64,000 nucleotides of DNA from Siphonodentalium dalli (taxonomy: Eukaryota > Mollusca > Scaphopoda > Gadilida > Siphonodentaliidae). The stretch covers positions 183,648,796 through 183,712,795 of the forward strand of contig CP136068.1 of assembly GCA_032622095.1 (NCBI GenBank). Direction: 5' to 3'. The notes beneath the pieces were generated by a model. That model was given only the letters and a program-made list of their open reading frames with translations. It was not told the origin of the DNA and did not search any database. Shown here one piece after another: positions 12,478 to 22,339 of this stretch (its first letter is position 1; every line of letters begins with the position of its first letter). A program made the translations under genes and the position numbers.

Positions 12478-13640
12478 GGTTGGAACATAAACCTGAATAC
12501 ATTATTACAGTGGCATGTGACCCTGAATACATATTTAAAATGACCTCGAAACGTGCAAACATCTTTAAATGGCCTGTAACGCTGAATACATCTTTAAATG
12601 GCCTAGAACCCAGAATACATCATTAAATGCACTCTGGCCCTGAGTACATATTTTAATATGGAACCCTGAATACATCTATAAGATTATCCGTAACCCTGAA
12701 TGCATCTTTATAATAGACTAGAACCCTGAATACATCAATATAATACAGAATACATTTTAGGATGGTCCGTAACCATGAATACATATTTAATATGGCCTAT
12801 ATCCCTGAATACAATAACAATAAATGGCCTGGAACCCAGAATACGTCTCTAAGATGGTCCGTAACACTGAATTCATTTTATAATGGCCTATATCCATGAA
12901 CACACCATTAAATGGCATGGAACCATGAATACGTCTCTAAGATTGTCCCTAACCCTGAATACATATTTAATACGGCCTAGATCCCAGCATACATCATTAA
13001 AATATCCCGTAACTCTGAACACTTTGTTAAAATGTACTGTAGTCCTGAATACATCAATAAAATGGCATGGAATCCTGCATACATCAATAACAAGGCATGG
13101 AATCCTGCATACATCAATAAAAAGGCACGTAACCCTGAATACATCTTAATAATGACCTAGATCCCTGAATGCATCTTTAAAATGGTCGGTCAACCTGAAT
13201 ACATATTTAATATGGTATGGAACCCTGAATACATATTTAATATGGTATGGAACCCTGAATACATCTATAAACTGGTATGGAACCCTGAATACATATATAC
13301 AATGGTATGGAACCCTGAATACATAGTTAATATTGTATGGAACCCCGAATACATCTTTAAAATGGTATGGAACCGTGAATACATCTTTAAATTGACCATA
13401 AACCTGAATACATCTTTAAAATGGTATGGAACCGTGAATACATCTTTAAAATGGTATGGAACCATGAATACATCTTTAAGATGAAACTTAACCCTGAATT
13501 GATCTTAATAATGACTTATATCGCTGAATGCATCTTTGAAATGGTCGTTAAACCTGAATACATAATTAAAATGGTATGGAACCCTGAATATATATTTTAG
13601 TGGCCGAGAACACATTTAATTTGACTGGAACCTTGAGTAC
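12478..13640. repeat. minisatellite, ~30-bp unit, about 35-38 degenerate copies
   Basis: The unit is close to ACCCTGAATACATCTTTAAA + ATGGTATGGA. Copies at 13180-13480 are the most homogeneous. Towards 12480 the period drifts. The array ends about 75 bp before EGF exon 15. Confidence 0.92.
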
Positions 13641-13713
13641 ATCTTTAATAAAACAAAGACTCGGAATTAAGACTGCATAGCCACCCGCGGGTCACGTTTA
13701 TGTAATTACATAC

Positions 13714-13830
13714 CCGTCGTCTCACATCGTGTCCCAGTGTATAGTGCTCTACAAGAACATGAAAATCGGTTGACGTAGTTAGAGCACGTTCCTCCGTTTA
13801 AGCATGGATTGGATGAGCATTCATTAACAT
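13714..13830 (-). CDS. EGF exon 15 (most diverged, next to the lectin)
   Basis: 117 nt, acceptor GGTTTCAG|AT, donor ACGG|GTATGT. It begins [16 protein letters not shown] and keeps all six cysteines, but the C-terminal loop has changed: CRALYTGTRCETT replaces the usual C(S/A)[11 protein letters not shown]. The last EGF before the lectin domain in transcript order. It lies between a 30-bp minisatellite and a long unannotated intron. Its distinct sequence suggests it was not part of the recent duplications that homogenised the other EGF exons. Confidence 0.8.
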
Positions 13831-15440
13831 CTGAAACCAAATACAGACAATCATAGATTTAGCCTTATATAGCACGAAGGGAATAGTAAAAAAAATACAG
13901 GAAAGTACCCAAAATATACAGAAAAAATAATGTGTTACTCCCAATTTATTGACGCTCACATCCCCCCCCCCCCCAAATTTCCCTAATTTTGTCTGAAACC
14001 GCGTAAAACCCTACTGATATCACTTACATGACTGGCGAATTATGTCGTTTATTTCAATTGACAGTCTAACCTGTTTCAGAAGCTGTTTAAATTGAACAAG
14101 TACAGGACAATGTGAAGATTGTTTTCAAATAGTGGCTGATATGCATAATTTGTTCTACCTTTACATGCATTGTAATGTGCAGGTCAGTGTGTTGTGAGAG
14201 TATGCCAGGTTTAGCTGGGTGGTCAAAGTCCATACTTCTAACTTAGATGTTATAATTGGGTATTCTAATAGCATCTTGGTAGTGGACAACTACAGTAACC
14301 AATCAGAAGCTGATATGTGCACATACAATGCTAGTATCAGGTATATTCATCCAAATTTACATACAATAATCATATCACAGCAATACTCCCTGCATATCGA
14401 GTGGGATATATCATTGTTCCATGCAACCTATTACATGAACATAACAAGTGCTTAGGCTACTTGTTGTAACGCATTAAAAATAATAACATATCAGGCCTGT
14501 GAACTCAATCTTGACTTTCGAGTCACTGTTGACATGTTGTAGACATATCCATGGAATATCAGTTGCTGAGTTGAAATTCAACTAGAGTTGATATATTTTG
14601 AAAATAAATACGTACATATAATATTGACAGGGCTGCAATTGGATATATTATTGTATAAATTGCTGACATATGCACATTGGGTCATTGTGCGTGATACACA
14701 CCATTACATAATTTATAATAGGGGGTGCAAGAACATTTCTTAACATATTCGGGGAGGGGGGGCTGGCTAGTAAATAATCACAGTGCATGTGCTCTGGTCA
14801 GCAGAATACAGATGCAATGTATATGTTCAGACTGCCTTTTCGACTGGGATATTTAGTTTTAAGGTGGTGGGCATGATGTCACATTTAGAATTATCTTTGT
14901 TTTTTTCGCTATAACCAATAACTTGGGTGAAACTGGTTCATTTTTATTGAAACCACACTACTTATATTGACCTTATTTCCCATTCGCATTGAAGAAACAC
15001 CATATGTGTTACATAGCAAAGTTGTTGGTGTATGTCAGAGACTTAACTGGACATTTGCGCGTTGAAGGGGGTAACTATATTTTTTATTTAAGGTAGCAGT
15101 ACACGATTTCTCGGGTAGTAGGGTGTCTGAAAAATAAGTATTTGGGGGTCATAATAGCCAGTGTAGCCTGTATTAACTGTGTCATTACTGAAGGTTTATT
15201 TATTTTACAAAACTGGGACAGTTCTCAAAAAAGTGAAAATATGGATACGCAACAGGGTGTTCGTATTCAGTGAAGGCCAAATCTGTGTTATTGGTTACAG
15301 GAAAATAGCCCGATTTCTCTCCCCTGAATTCTGCCATCTGGGCTCGCAAGACATTTGCTTGTTTATTTGATGATCCTTTGTGGAATGAGTTGCAGATGGC
15401 GTGATAATTTATAGCAACCACCAAGGGTGCCTATACCTAG
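13831..15440. other. intron, no gene seen
   Basis: Contains a C-run at about 13965-13976 and AT-rich unique sequence. 15365-15420 matches 38700-38755 (TTGATGATC(C/T)TTTGT(G/A)GAATGAGTTGC). That shows it is part of the same duplicated intron block that flanks EGF exons 8 and 14. Confidence 0.5.
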
Positions 15441-16079
15441 AATTGTCGCGAGGGTACTGAGAAGGACAGAGATGAGTCCAGTCTTGCAAAATCTCCACTG
15501 GCTGCCCATCCAATACAGGATCCAATTCAGGATCATATTGATCACATTTCGTGCTCTTGAAGGAACGGCGCCCGACTACACTAAAGAGCTAGAATGTTTA
15601 AAGACACGATGCAGCGAAGATCAGACGGGAAGAGATTTCTAACACTTCCTAACTCAACCATCCTACGTTAGGGGACAGAGCCTTCTCCATCACAGCTCCA
15701 ACGTTGTGGAACAAACTCCCGGACGTTCTGAAGCTTACGGATGATCGTTTAGAATTCCGTAAACTTTTAAAGACACATCTTTTTAAACTAGCTTATGGAC
15801 TCACTGAAATGTTTTAACTGACTTTATCTGGAGCTTCTCTTCGAATGACTTTTTAACCATTAATTTATATCTGTGATTTTTTTTTTTTTAGGATTTGCCA
15901 TCTCTTAGACTTATTTTATCCGCGTGTTTGCTCTTTTATCCTATAGTATGATGTTCTTTTATATATCTATATATATATTATTTTTTTTATCACATATTTT
16001 ATGTAACAGCGCATATGAACACAACTCTTTAGTGAAATAGGCGCTCTACAAATGTTAATAATAATAATAATAATAATAC
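15441..16079 (+). mobile_element. 3' fragment of a CR1/L2-type LINE
   Basis: The plus strand reads the typical C-terminal RT block of this class: ARVLRRTEMSPVLQNLHWLP, IQYRIQFRIILITFRALEGT. After a frameshift it continues AFSITAPTLWNKLPDVL and LLKTHLFKLAYG. The non-coding end contains GCGCTCTACAAATGTTAATAATAATAAT, the usual (AAT)n tail. The flanks ATACCTAG and ATACCTAAG look like a target duplication within the 57-bp repeat. The fragment is dead and sits antisense in an intron of the host gene. Confidence 0.85.
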
Positions 16080-16262
16080 CTAAGGCAGGTGAATGACGTC
16101 ATATACAATAGCAACCACCAAGGGTGCTTATACCTAAGACATGTGACTGACGTCATATAATAACAACCACCAAGGGTGCTTACACCTAAGGCAGGTGAAT
16201 GACGTCATATAATAGCAACAATCAATGGTGCTTATACCTAAGGCAGGTGAATGACGTCATAT
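16080..16262. repeat. tandem repeat, ~57-bp unit, 3-4 copies
   Basis: The unit carries CAACCACCAAGGGTGCTTAT, ACCTAAGGCAGGTGAATGACGTCATATA. One more partial copy lies on the other side of the LINE fragment (about 15412-15440), so the LINE inserted into this array. Each unit holds a TGACGTCA palindrome (CRE-like). Confidence 0.85.
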
Positions 16263-16979
16263 AATTTTGTCTATATCCATCAGTGATTTTTCAAGATCGC
16301 GGGTATAGATTGGGGATAAATTGTCACGTAACTTCCGGTTAGTAACCGTGTAGAGATTGCAAAAACGCGGAATTGGAAATGAAGCCACGCGATAAAAATG
16401 AAAGTAACAACTACTTCACAACTTACCAAGAATTCACATGTGATTTAAGTCTATTAATTTCATTTAGACCAATTTCGTTGGTCAGCTTAATGAAAACGAA
16501 AAATGAAGAAGTCATGACGATAATCCAGACAAGATTTTGCAATCTTCGACATGTCTTGTCAATTTGGCATGTCGTCTCCGTCGTGACCACTGCATGATGT
16601 TACATAAATTATTCTTAGCGTTATGTCGCCATAAAAGGCAAATTTGAGGCACATCATGTGTGGTTGCTCCACTACGTGTCACGTACGATTCATATTACTG
16701 TATCAGGATAGGACAATCGTTGACTGAATGGTTTGATAATATATTTCCAACAGTTTTGATCTAAGTGTGATAAAAAAAGAGAAAATTATTCGGACATCAA
16801 TGCGACGGATTTGTGATGTCATTATCTCCAGAGTTCAACCGTACATTCAGTTCATGGACAGCGGTAATACACATTCAATGACATTGCGTCCGTTGAATAA
16901 ATGTGTTTCCCGATAACAGATGTAACATAGGTATTCATATAGACCTGTCTGACATCTTAACATAAGTATTCATACAGAC

Positions 16980-17096
16980 CTGTCTGACATCTTGTCCCGC
17001 TGTAGCCGGTCCCGGAGCAGGAACAATAATAATAATTGGCTTTGTTGTTGCAAGATCCTCCGTTCAGACATGGATTGGACGAGCATTCGTTGATGT
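16980..17096 (-). CDS. EGF exon 14
   Basis: 117 nt, phase 1-1, acceptor ending TTTAG|AC, donor ACAG|GTCTGT. Six cysteines with [16 protein letters not shown] at the start; the middle is NNKANYYYC and the end GYSGTRCQT. The YYYC subtype is shared with EGF 11-13. The last 35 bp of the exon/donor region is duplicated once inside the intron (second donor copy at 16945). Upstream intron sequence matches that beside EGF 8, evidence for segmental duplication. Confidence 0.87.
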
Positions 17097-17391
17097 CTAA
17101 AGTATGACCAAATAAACAATATGAGTAATATTCACCAGATTAATGCCTAAAATAGTGCAATATAGGAACAAAAACCTAACATATTTGATCATGACCAAAT
17201 GTACAGCATACATGTACGTGTCTACGTGAATACATATTCGAACGAAATGCGAGCGGATTGCTGACGTCATTAACGTAGTCGATCTCTATAGTTCAACGCA
17301 TGACCAGCGGTAATACACATTATAATGGCATTGCATTCGTTGTGTAAATTTGTTTCCCGACAACGGATGTAACATAAGTATACATACAGAC

Positions 17392-17508
17392 CTGTCTGAC
17401 ATCTTGACCCGGTGTAGCCGGTCCCGGAGCAGGAACAATAATAATAATTGGCTCTGTTGTTGCAAGATCCTCCGTTCAGACATGGATTGGACGAACATTC
17501 GTTGATGT
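17392..17508 (-). CDS. EGF exon 13
   Basis: 117 nt, phase 1-1, acceptor CATTTCAG|AC, donor [26 protein letters not shown], then [11 protein letters not shown] and GYTGSRCQT; all six cysteines are present. Nearly identical to EGF 14, only about 300 bp away, so a local tandem duplicate. In transcript order, the LTR retrotransposon lies in the intron just before this exon. Confidence 0.88.
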
Positions 17509-18201
17509 CTGAAATGGTGCAAAGTATGAAAAAATAAACAATGTATGAACAAAAAGGTAACATATTTGTATGTCCAGCAATAGATGTACGAGAACATATC
17601 CCCTTGGCGTTCATTCAAGGATGCAGCCACTCAGCATATCATTAGTAGTAAAATATTTTGGTCACAAATAAGATATCTTCCAAGTTACATTGCATTACCA
17701 CACCTGATGTGTATATAAAACGGTGAATGTATACCAAACACTCCATAGGTGTATTCGAATCCGTATTCCTGTATTTTCGTGAACGACGGGTCACCAAGAC
17801 GACATATATATACAGTTTAGGACCTGTCTGTATGTCTGTTCGTTAAATTTATCCCAGACCCTGGACCTAGTTCAACCAAATTTGGTGTGGTTCCTCAGGA
17901 TACCCTGGTGCATGGCATAGTGGCGTTAGTTTAATTTTTTTTTAATTATTTTAAAAACAAAAAAATAATTAATCAAGGAGTTAGTTAAATCTAAAAAAAA
18001 ATATTTGTAAAAGCGTTTAACTTAATTGTATTTTGTTAGATTAAACTGTTTAAACATTAAAATGTTTGAATAAAAATATGCGTAAATTTATCGCACATTG
18101 GGATAGTGACGGAATTCATTGGATTCCAGTTTCTAATTGCATATTATATGCAATAAGAGAAAGTATGACCTTTTTAACAGCACTTTCTAGAGATATATTG
18201 A
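17509..18201. other. intron between EGF 13 and the LTR element
   Basis: Contains a (T)n/(A)n-rich stretch (17930-18010). The block 18110-18201 reappears inverted at about 38435-38515, so the LTR element landed in or beside a dispersed repeat. Confidence 0.5.
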
Positions 18202-18510
18202 TGTAGCGATTGCCGGTCATCATTATTTCCTATTTTCGTTGTACTAAATATTTCTATCATAACAGTCCGTAATTCATCTCAAAGTCATTATTTATCAGTT
18301 ACGCATAAATACCTAATTATAAGGCGTAATTCCTATACGTATTCTACTAGTCATCACTTCGTATTATTTCGCGTTTTATATTATTACGCAACTTCAGTCG
18401 TAGCACATTGTTTGTAAACAAATCCTTGTGTACCGCAGGAAATCCCACGTGCACGTGCGAGTTACCATTGGTGCAGCGACCCTAATGATTGGTGGCGCCA
18501 CCACCCCGGC

Positions 18511-18518
18511 TATAAATA
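18511..18518 (+). promoter_or_regulatory. LTR TATA box (TATAAATA)
   Basis: TATAAATA follows a GC-rich stretch (GGCGCCACCACCCCGGC) about 310 bp inside the LTR. The same box is at 27850-27857 in the 3' LTR. This places the U3/R border near 18540. Confidence 0.65.
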
Positions 18519-19764
18519 CGAGCCAACCGTTGGAGCTGTTGCCCTGTTGTCACTCGCATGAACGTGTTTACTGATTACGTTTACTCCAACTGCCATAACG
18601 TAAACAGTAATCAGCTGTGGTTAATTTCTATAGTAATTCGTAGTATTTTGTCGTTGGACTTTTAATACTATATCTAGTATTCTTGGGTATTTCCTTTCGG
18701 GAAACTGGTTCTTTAAGGTGATTATCTATTCCGATTACGCTTTCCGTACTTTGATGGAATATTTGGCGTATTTTTATGCAGTTTTAGCCTAATTTAGGGA
18801 CTTTTTGGACTTAGTCTATTTGGTGGAATGTTTTTACCTGTAGTTACCTGTGAGGAATTAGGGGTATTTCAGCTATTCCGGACCATCCAGCAACGAGCCT
18901 AGCCATACCTATCTATACTACTGCGAGGAGATGTAGCTAAAATCCACAGAAGGTTGATGTTGACCAAATCGAGTGCTGGATTGAAGTTTACCACCATAGA
19001 ATGTGATGACACTGATGTGAGTTATGACTGGTCAGACTGATGAATTTAATATATTGCACTGAATTGCTGCTAGTGCTATAGCCCATGGTGATGATGTGGT
19101 CAGAAGCTGGTCCCTTGCTATATAAATCCTGATGCTGCGTGATGGTTACTATTTGGTCGATTGCCGTGCCGATGTCACTGTCAGGTATTGTGCTCATCCC
19201 GGATGTATCCCTCCAATCAGTCCATTATCAGGTGCCAAAAGGTCGTCCGGCACTATCCAGGGTCAACCAGTCATGTAAGGTTACCATGCTCATATTATAC
19301 TCCTCACAGGTAGCTCGATGTAGTCGATTAATTATGCAGAATAATATTGAATCCTGGAACTTCTGTAATTTGTCCAGGTTAGTTGGAGACGTTCAAGTTT
19401 GTCGATTATCTGTCAATCAGTATTATCAAGTGACATATTGCTTAAGTTAATGTCTTAAGCTCAGTCCATGCTAATAAGTTAGCGCATACAGTACAGTATG
19501 TCTGCTGTGTAACTCAGGTCACGTAGTTGTTATAGCGTGTTTTTATTGAATACGTTGGTTCGTATCGATTGTGTATTAACCAGTCATAGCTATCTTAGAC
19601 CTATATTCCATACATATTCCGGTTAGTCAACTTATAGCGGATATAAGACCTGAGTTAATTAAACCTATTACTTTTCCGCAAGTTGTACACTAAGGATCCA
19701 AGTAGTCATAGATTTTGTTACAAGTTTGTTTGTTATACATGTATTTTCTTGTTGACTAATTGTG

Positions 19765-19770
19765 AATAAA
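19765..19770 (+). terminator. LTR poly(A) signal AATAAA
   Basis: AATAAA in GTGAATAAATCC, conserved at 29088-29093 in the 3' LTR. It would make R about 1.2 kb and U5 about 1.3 kb, both unusually long. Confidence 0.5.
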
Positions 19771-20051
19771 TCCATCTTGTGTTCTATATCGGGCTCGGCT
19801 CTAGTTAAGCTGGTCAACTCAGAGTGAATTGGGTGTTGTGTTTATTACACAGTCTAAGAGTCAAAACCTTTTACTTAGCAGACATATTGGACATATTAGA
19901 TACACATTGACTTTCCCAGTCCTGAGTAGTATAGTCGTGTCATGCCAACCCCATATATATCGGCATAGTCGATATCTGTTCCCCTAGCAAAGAACCACCA
20001 TTGGCCTGATAAAAGAGGGTACAATAGATGTCCTGATGTTATCCAGCTTTG

Positions 20052-20667
20052 CAGTGTTGACGATCCGGCCGCTGTGCCGCCCTATCCACTGTATCAGAAG
20101 TCTCAGATGTCAGGCCATTCAGTATTACAGTGTTGACGATCCGGCCGCTGTGCCGCCCTATCCACTGTATCAGAAGTCTCAGATGTCAGGCCATTCAGGA
20201 AATACAGTGTTGACGATCTGGCCGCTGTGCCGCCCTAGCTACTGTATCAGAAGTCTCAGATGTCCGGCCATTCAGGAAAATACAGTGTTGACGATCCGGC
20301 CGCTGTGCCGCCCTATCCACTGTATCAGAAGTCTCAGATGTCAGGCCAATCAGGAAATACAGTGTTGACGATCCGGCCGCTGTGCCGCCCTATCCACTGT
20401 ATCAGAAGTCTCAGGTCTCAGGCCATACAGGAAATACAGTGTTGACGATCTGGCCGCTGTGCCGCCCTATCCACTGGTAACAGATATCTCAATCACCACG
20501 CTACCCAATCATGCAGTGTCGACAACCCGGTCGCTGTGCCTCCCTATCCACTGGTATCAGATATCTCAGTCTCCACGCTACCAAATCATGCAGTGTCGAC
20601 AACCCGGTCGCTGTGCCAGCCTATCCACTGCTGTATCAAATGTTCATATACTACATCACTTATCCAT
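20052..20667 (+). repeat. 77-bp tandem repeat inside the 5' LTR, 8 copies
   Basis: CAGTGTTGACGATCCGGCCG begins copies at 20052, 20128, 20205, 20283, 20360 and 20437. Two variant copies start CAGTGTCGACAACCCGGTCG at 20514 and 20591. The unit also contains CTGTGCCGCCCTATCCACTG. Period 76-78 bp. Confidence 0.92.
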
Positions 20668-21125
20668 GGTCACTCAGGTAATGTCGCCATATGAGAGAAC
20701 CCATGGCACCCATATGGTCCTTCGGCATTGTCAAAGGCCACATTATGCTGACACGCAATTACCAATCAATTTAACGTTATTATCAGACAGACCCCAGCTT
20801 ATCAATTGGGATGTGTATATCAAGTGTAATGAGTTGACCAGTTATTCCTAATGTAGTAAATTATTTATCCACTCTACCAATAGTTGAAGCATTTCAATAT
20901 ACTTCGGGGTTCTATCATTTAGGGTTTCGCTCGGCCCAGTGGTACATCCTTTATATACCCCTACCCCCGTCACGCTACATTGAGTTATACCTGAGTCACA
21001 AGGTGTCGATATCGCGCCATCCCGATGTGAGGCGTGTGTAGCGGCTTTCTTGTAACCGGTCTGTTCCAGTCAATTGTTGCTTGTTTGTGTCCAGGGCCGT
21101 TCATTGAATGCGAGATTGTGATAGC

Positions 21126-21145
21126 GGTGACAGCGGTGGGATTCG
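21126..21145 (+). promoter_or_regulatory. primer binding site
   Basis: GGTGACAGCGGTGGGATTCG starts 2 bp after the 5' LTR. Its complement looks like a tRNA 3' end: CGAATCCCACC (T-arm half) followed by an acceptor strand and CC(A). From memory it best resembles a tRNA-Leu of the type whose 3' end is CGAATCCCACCGCTG.... The tRNA identity is tentative. Confidence 0.7.
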
Positions 21146-21196
21146 TTCTTTCGTTTCCGAAGACAAGTGTTTTGTTATATTTTTATAGTTGCAAAA

Positions 21197-22339
21197 ATGA
21201 GAACAAGAAGACAGAAATCTCCCCCTATGAGTAAGAGTGACAACAGGGACCCCGAATTGGTTCGGGTAATCGAGGGCAAAACTAGTCAAACTGAGCTCAA
21301 ACAGCAAGCTCAAAAGCTTAAACGACTAGAGCGGGACATGACGACAATCAATCAGTCAATGAATTCAATGAATGAAATGCTCGAAAAGTTACTGGTGAAT
21401 CAAAGTAACAATAATTATTGCCCTGCAGAGCAAGATGACATTCATGAAATCGCCAACTTGGAATTTCCAGAAATTCCAATCGATTATACAGCCCCACTGA
21501 TAAATGCCAGAGGCAATGTGGGCTATACCAAACCTGACTACTATGACGGGCGCACTGGTTGGACTGATTACGTAACGCACTTTGAGATGGTTGCGGATTT
21601 GAATATGTGGGCTGATGAAGTCAAAGCAATGAAGCTTGCCACATGCCTTCAAGGGAATGCCAGAAGCATAATTGTAGAGGTGAAACCAGAGCAGCTTCGA
21701 GATTATGCCCAGCTGAAGAATATCCTTACGATGAAATTTGAGCCCAAAAATCAGGCAGAAGTATATCGAACACAACTTAACACAAGAACGAGACGACGAG
21801 ATGAACCATTATTAGACTTAGTACAAGACATCAAGCGACGTGTACGTCTGGCCTATCCAACTGCCAATAGTGACGTTCGTGAGAGCCTGGCTTACAAATG
21901 TTTCAGAGATGCGTTGAACGACCGGGACATGGAGTGGGCCGTATGCCAAAATAGCTCTGATAGTATTGATGAAGCACTCAATGTGGCACTCAAATACGAA
22001 GCGTTCGTAGTAAGTCGACATGGCAGAACACGGAATAGCGCCCGGACAGCAGCAGTAGACTTTGATGATAGCGATTATGAAAGAGTCTTAGAGTCACAAA
22101 ACGAGAGAACAAATTGGTGCGGCCAGATATCAGAACGCCTAGCTCAGTTAGAGAGTGAAGATCAGCCTAAAGATAGACAGAAGGTGTTTTGTGTCTACTG
22201 CAAGTCAGACCAACATTTCCATAAAGACTGTGAGAAATGGAAGAGACAGAGAGGTAGCCAGGGTAGACCGAGGTACCAAAACATGAATAAACGATTCAGA
22301 ACTGAGAGAGCAGTCCAAACATCACAGTCGGGAAACTAG
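21197..22339 (+). CDS. gag: gag polyprotein of the Gypsy element
   Basis: 380 residues from the first real ATG (AAAAATGAG). An N-terminal basic stretch (MRTRRQKSPP) and a predicted coiled coil at about residues 30-70 (Lys/Leu/Met-rich) are followed by a capsid-like region (FEMVADLNMWADE, KLATCLQGNAR, LKNILTMKFEPKN) typical of retrotransposon gag. A single zinc knuckle CVYCKSDQHFHKDC fits C-x2-C-x4-H-x4-C near the C terminus. It forms the particle shell and binds element RNA. No stops or frameshifts, in contrast to pol. Its last codons form the slippery heptamer that feeds pol. Confidence 0.92.
   Translation: MRTRRQKSPPMSKSDNRDPELVRVIEGKTSQTELKQQAQKLKRLERDMTTINQSMNSMNEMLEKLLVNQSNNNYCPAEQDDIHEIANLEFPEIPIDYTAPLINARGNVGYTKPDYYDGRTGWTDYVTHFEMVADLNMWADEVKAMKLATCLQGNARSIIVEVKPEQLRDYAQLKNILTMKFEPKNQAEVYRTQLNTRTRRRDEPLLDLVQDIKRRVRLAYPTANSDVRESLAYKCFRDALNDRDMEWAVCQNSSDSIDEALNVALKYEAFVVSRHGRTRNSARTAAVDFDDSDYERVLESQNERTNWCGQISERLAQLESEDQPKDRQKVFCVYCKSDQHFHKDCEKWKRQRGSQGRPRYQNMNKRFRTERAVQTSQSGN
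22330..22336 (+). promoter_or_regulatory. -1 ribosomal frameshift site GGGAAAC
   Basis: In the gag frame the codons are TCG GGA AAC TAG, so G GGA AAC is a canonical X XXY YYZ heptamer directly before the gag stop (22337-22339). A -1 slip moves ribosomes into the pol frame, which is open across this point and continues to the protease. The same heptamer is used by some betaretroviruses for gag-pro. I could not establish a downstream pseudoknot. Confidence 0.85.

Larger units (their letters stand above)
18202..21123 (+). repeat. 5' LTR (2922 bp)
   Basis: Matches 27541-30446 from TGTAGCGATTGCCGG to GCGAGATTGTGATA; identity stops at both ends. Contains a TATA box, a poly(A) signal and a 77-bp repeat array. 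Compared with the 3' copy it holds an extra 17 bp near 19121 between two TGCT words. LTRs of almost 3 kb are very long for Gypsy elements. The short open frames within it have no recognisable domain. Confidence 0.92.

Noticed and set aside
12883-13484. Open frames on both strands in the 30-bp array (WNPEYI repeats)
   Set aside because: A 30-bp unit without a stop is open in several frames; there is no start context, splice phase or family motif.
19139-19450. 103-codon ORF present in both LTRs
   Set aside because: Conserved only because the LTRs are near-identical; no domain, and it lies in the transcript leader or U5.
20036-20851. Repetitive open frames in the LTRs (LCRPIHCIRSLRCQA type)
   Set aside because: They arise from the 77-bp repeat and differ in frame between copies; the period is not a multiple of 3.
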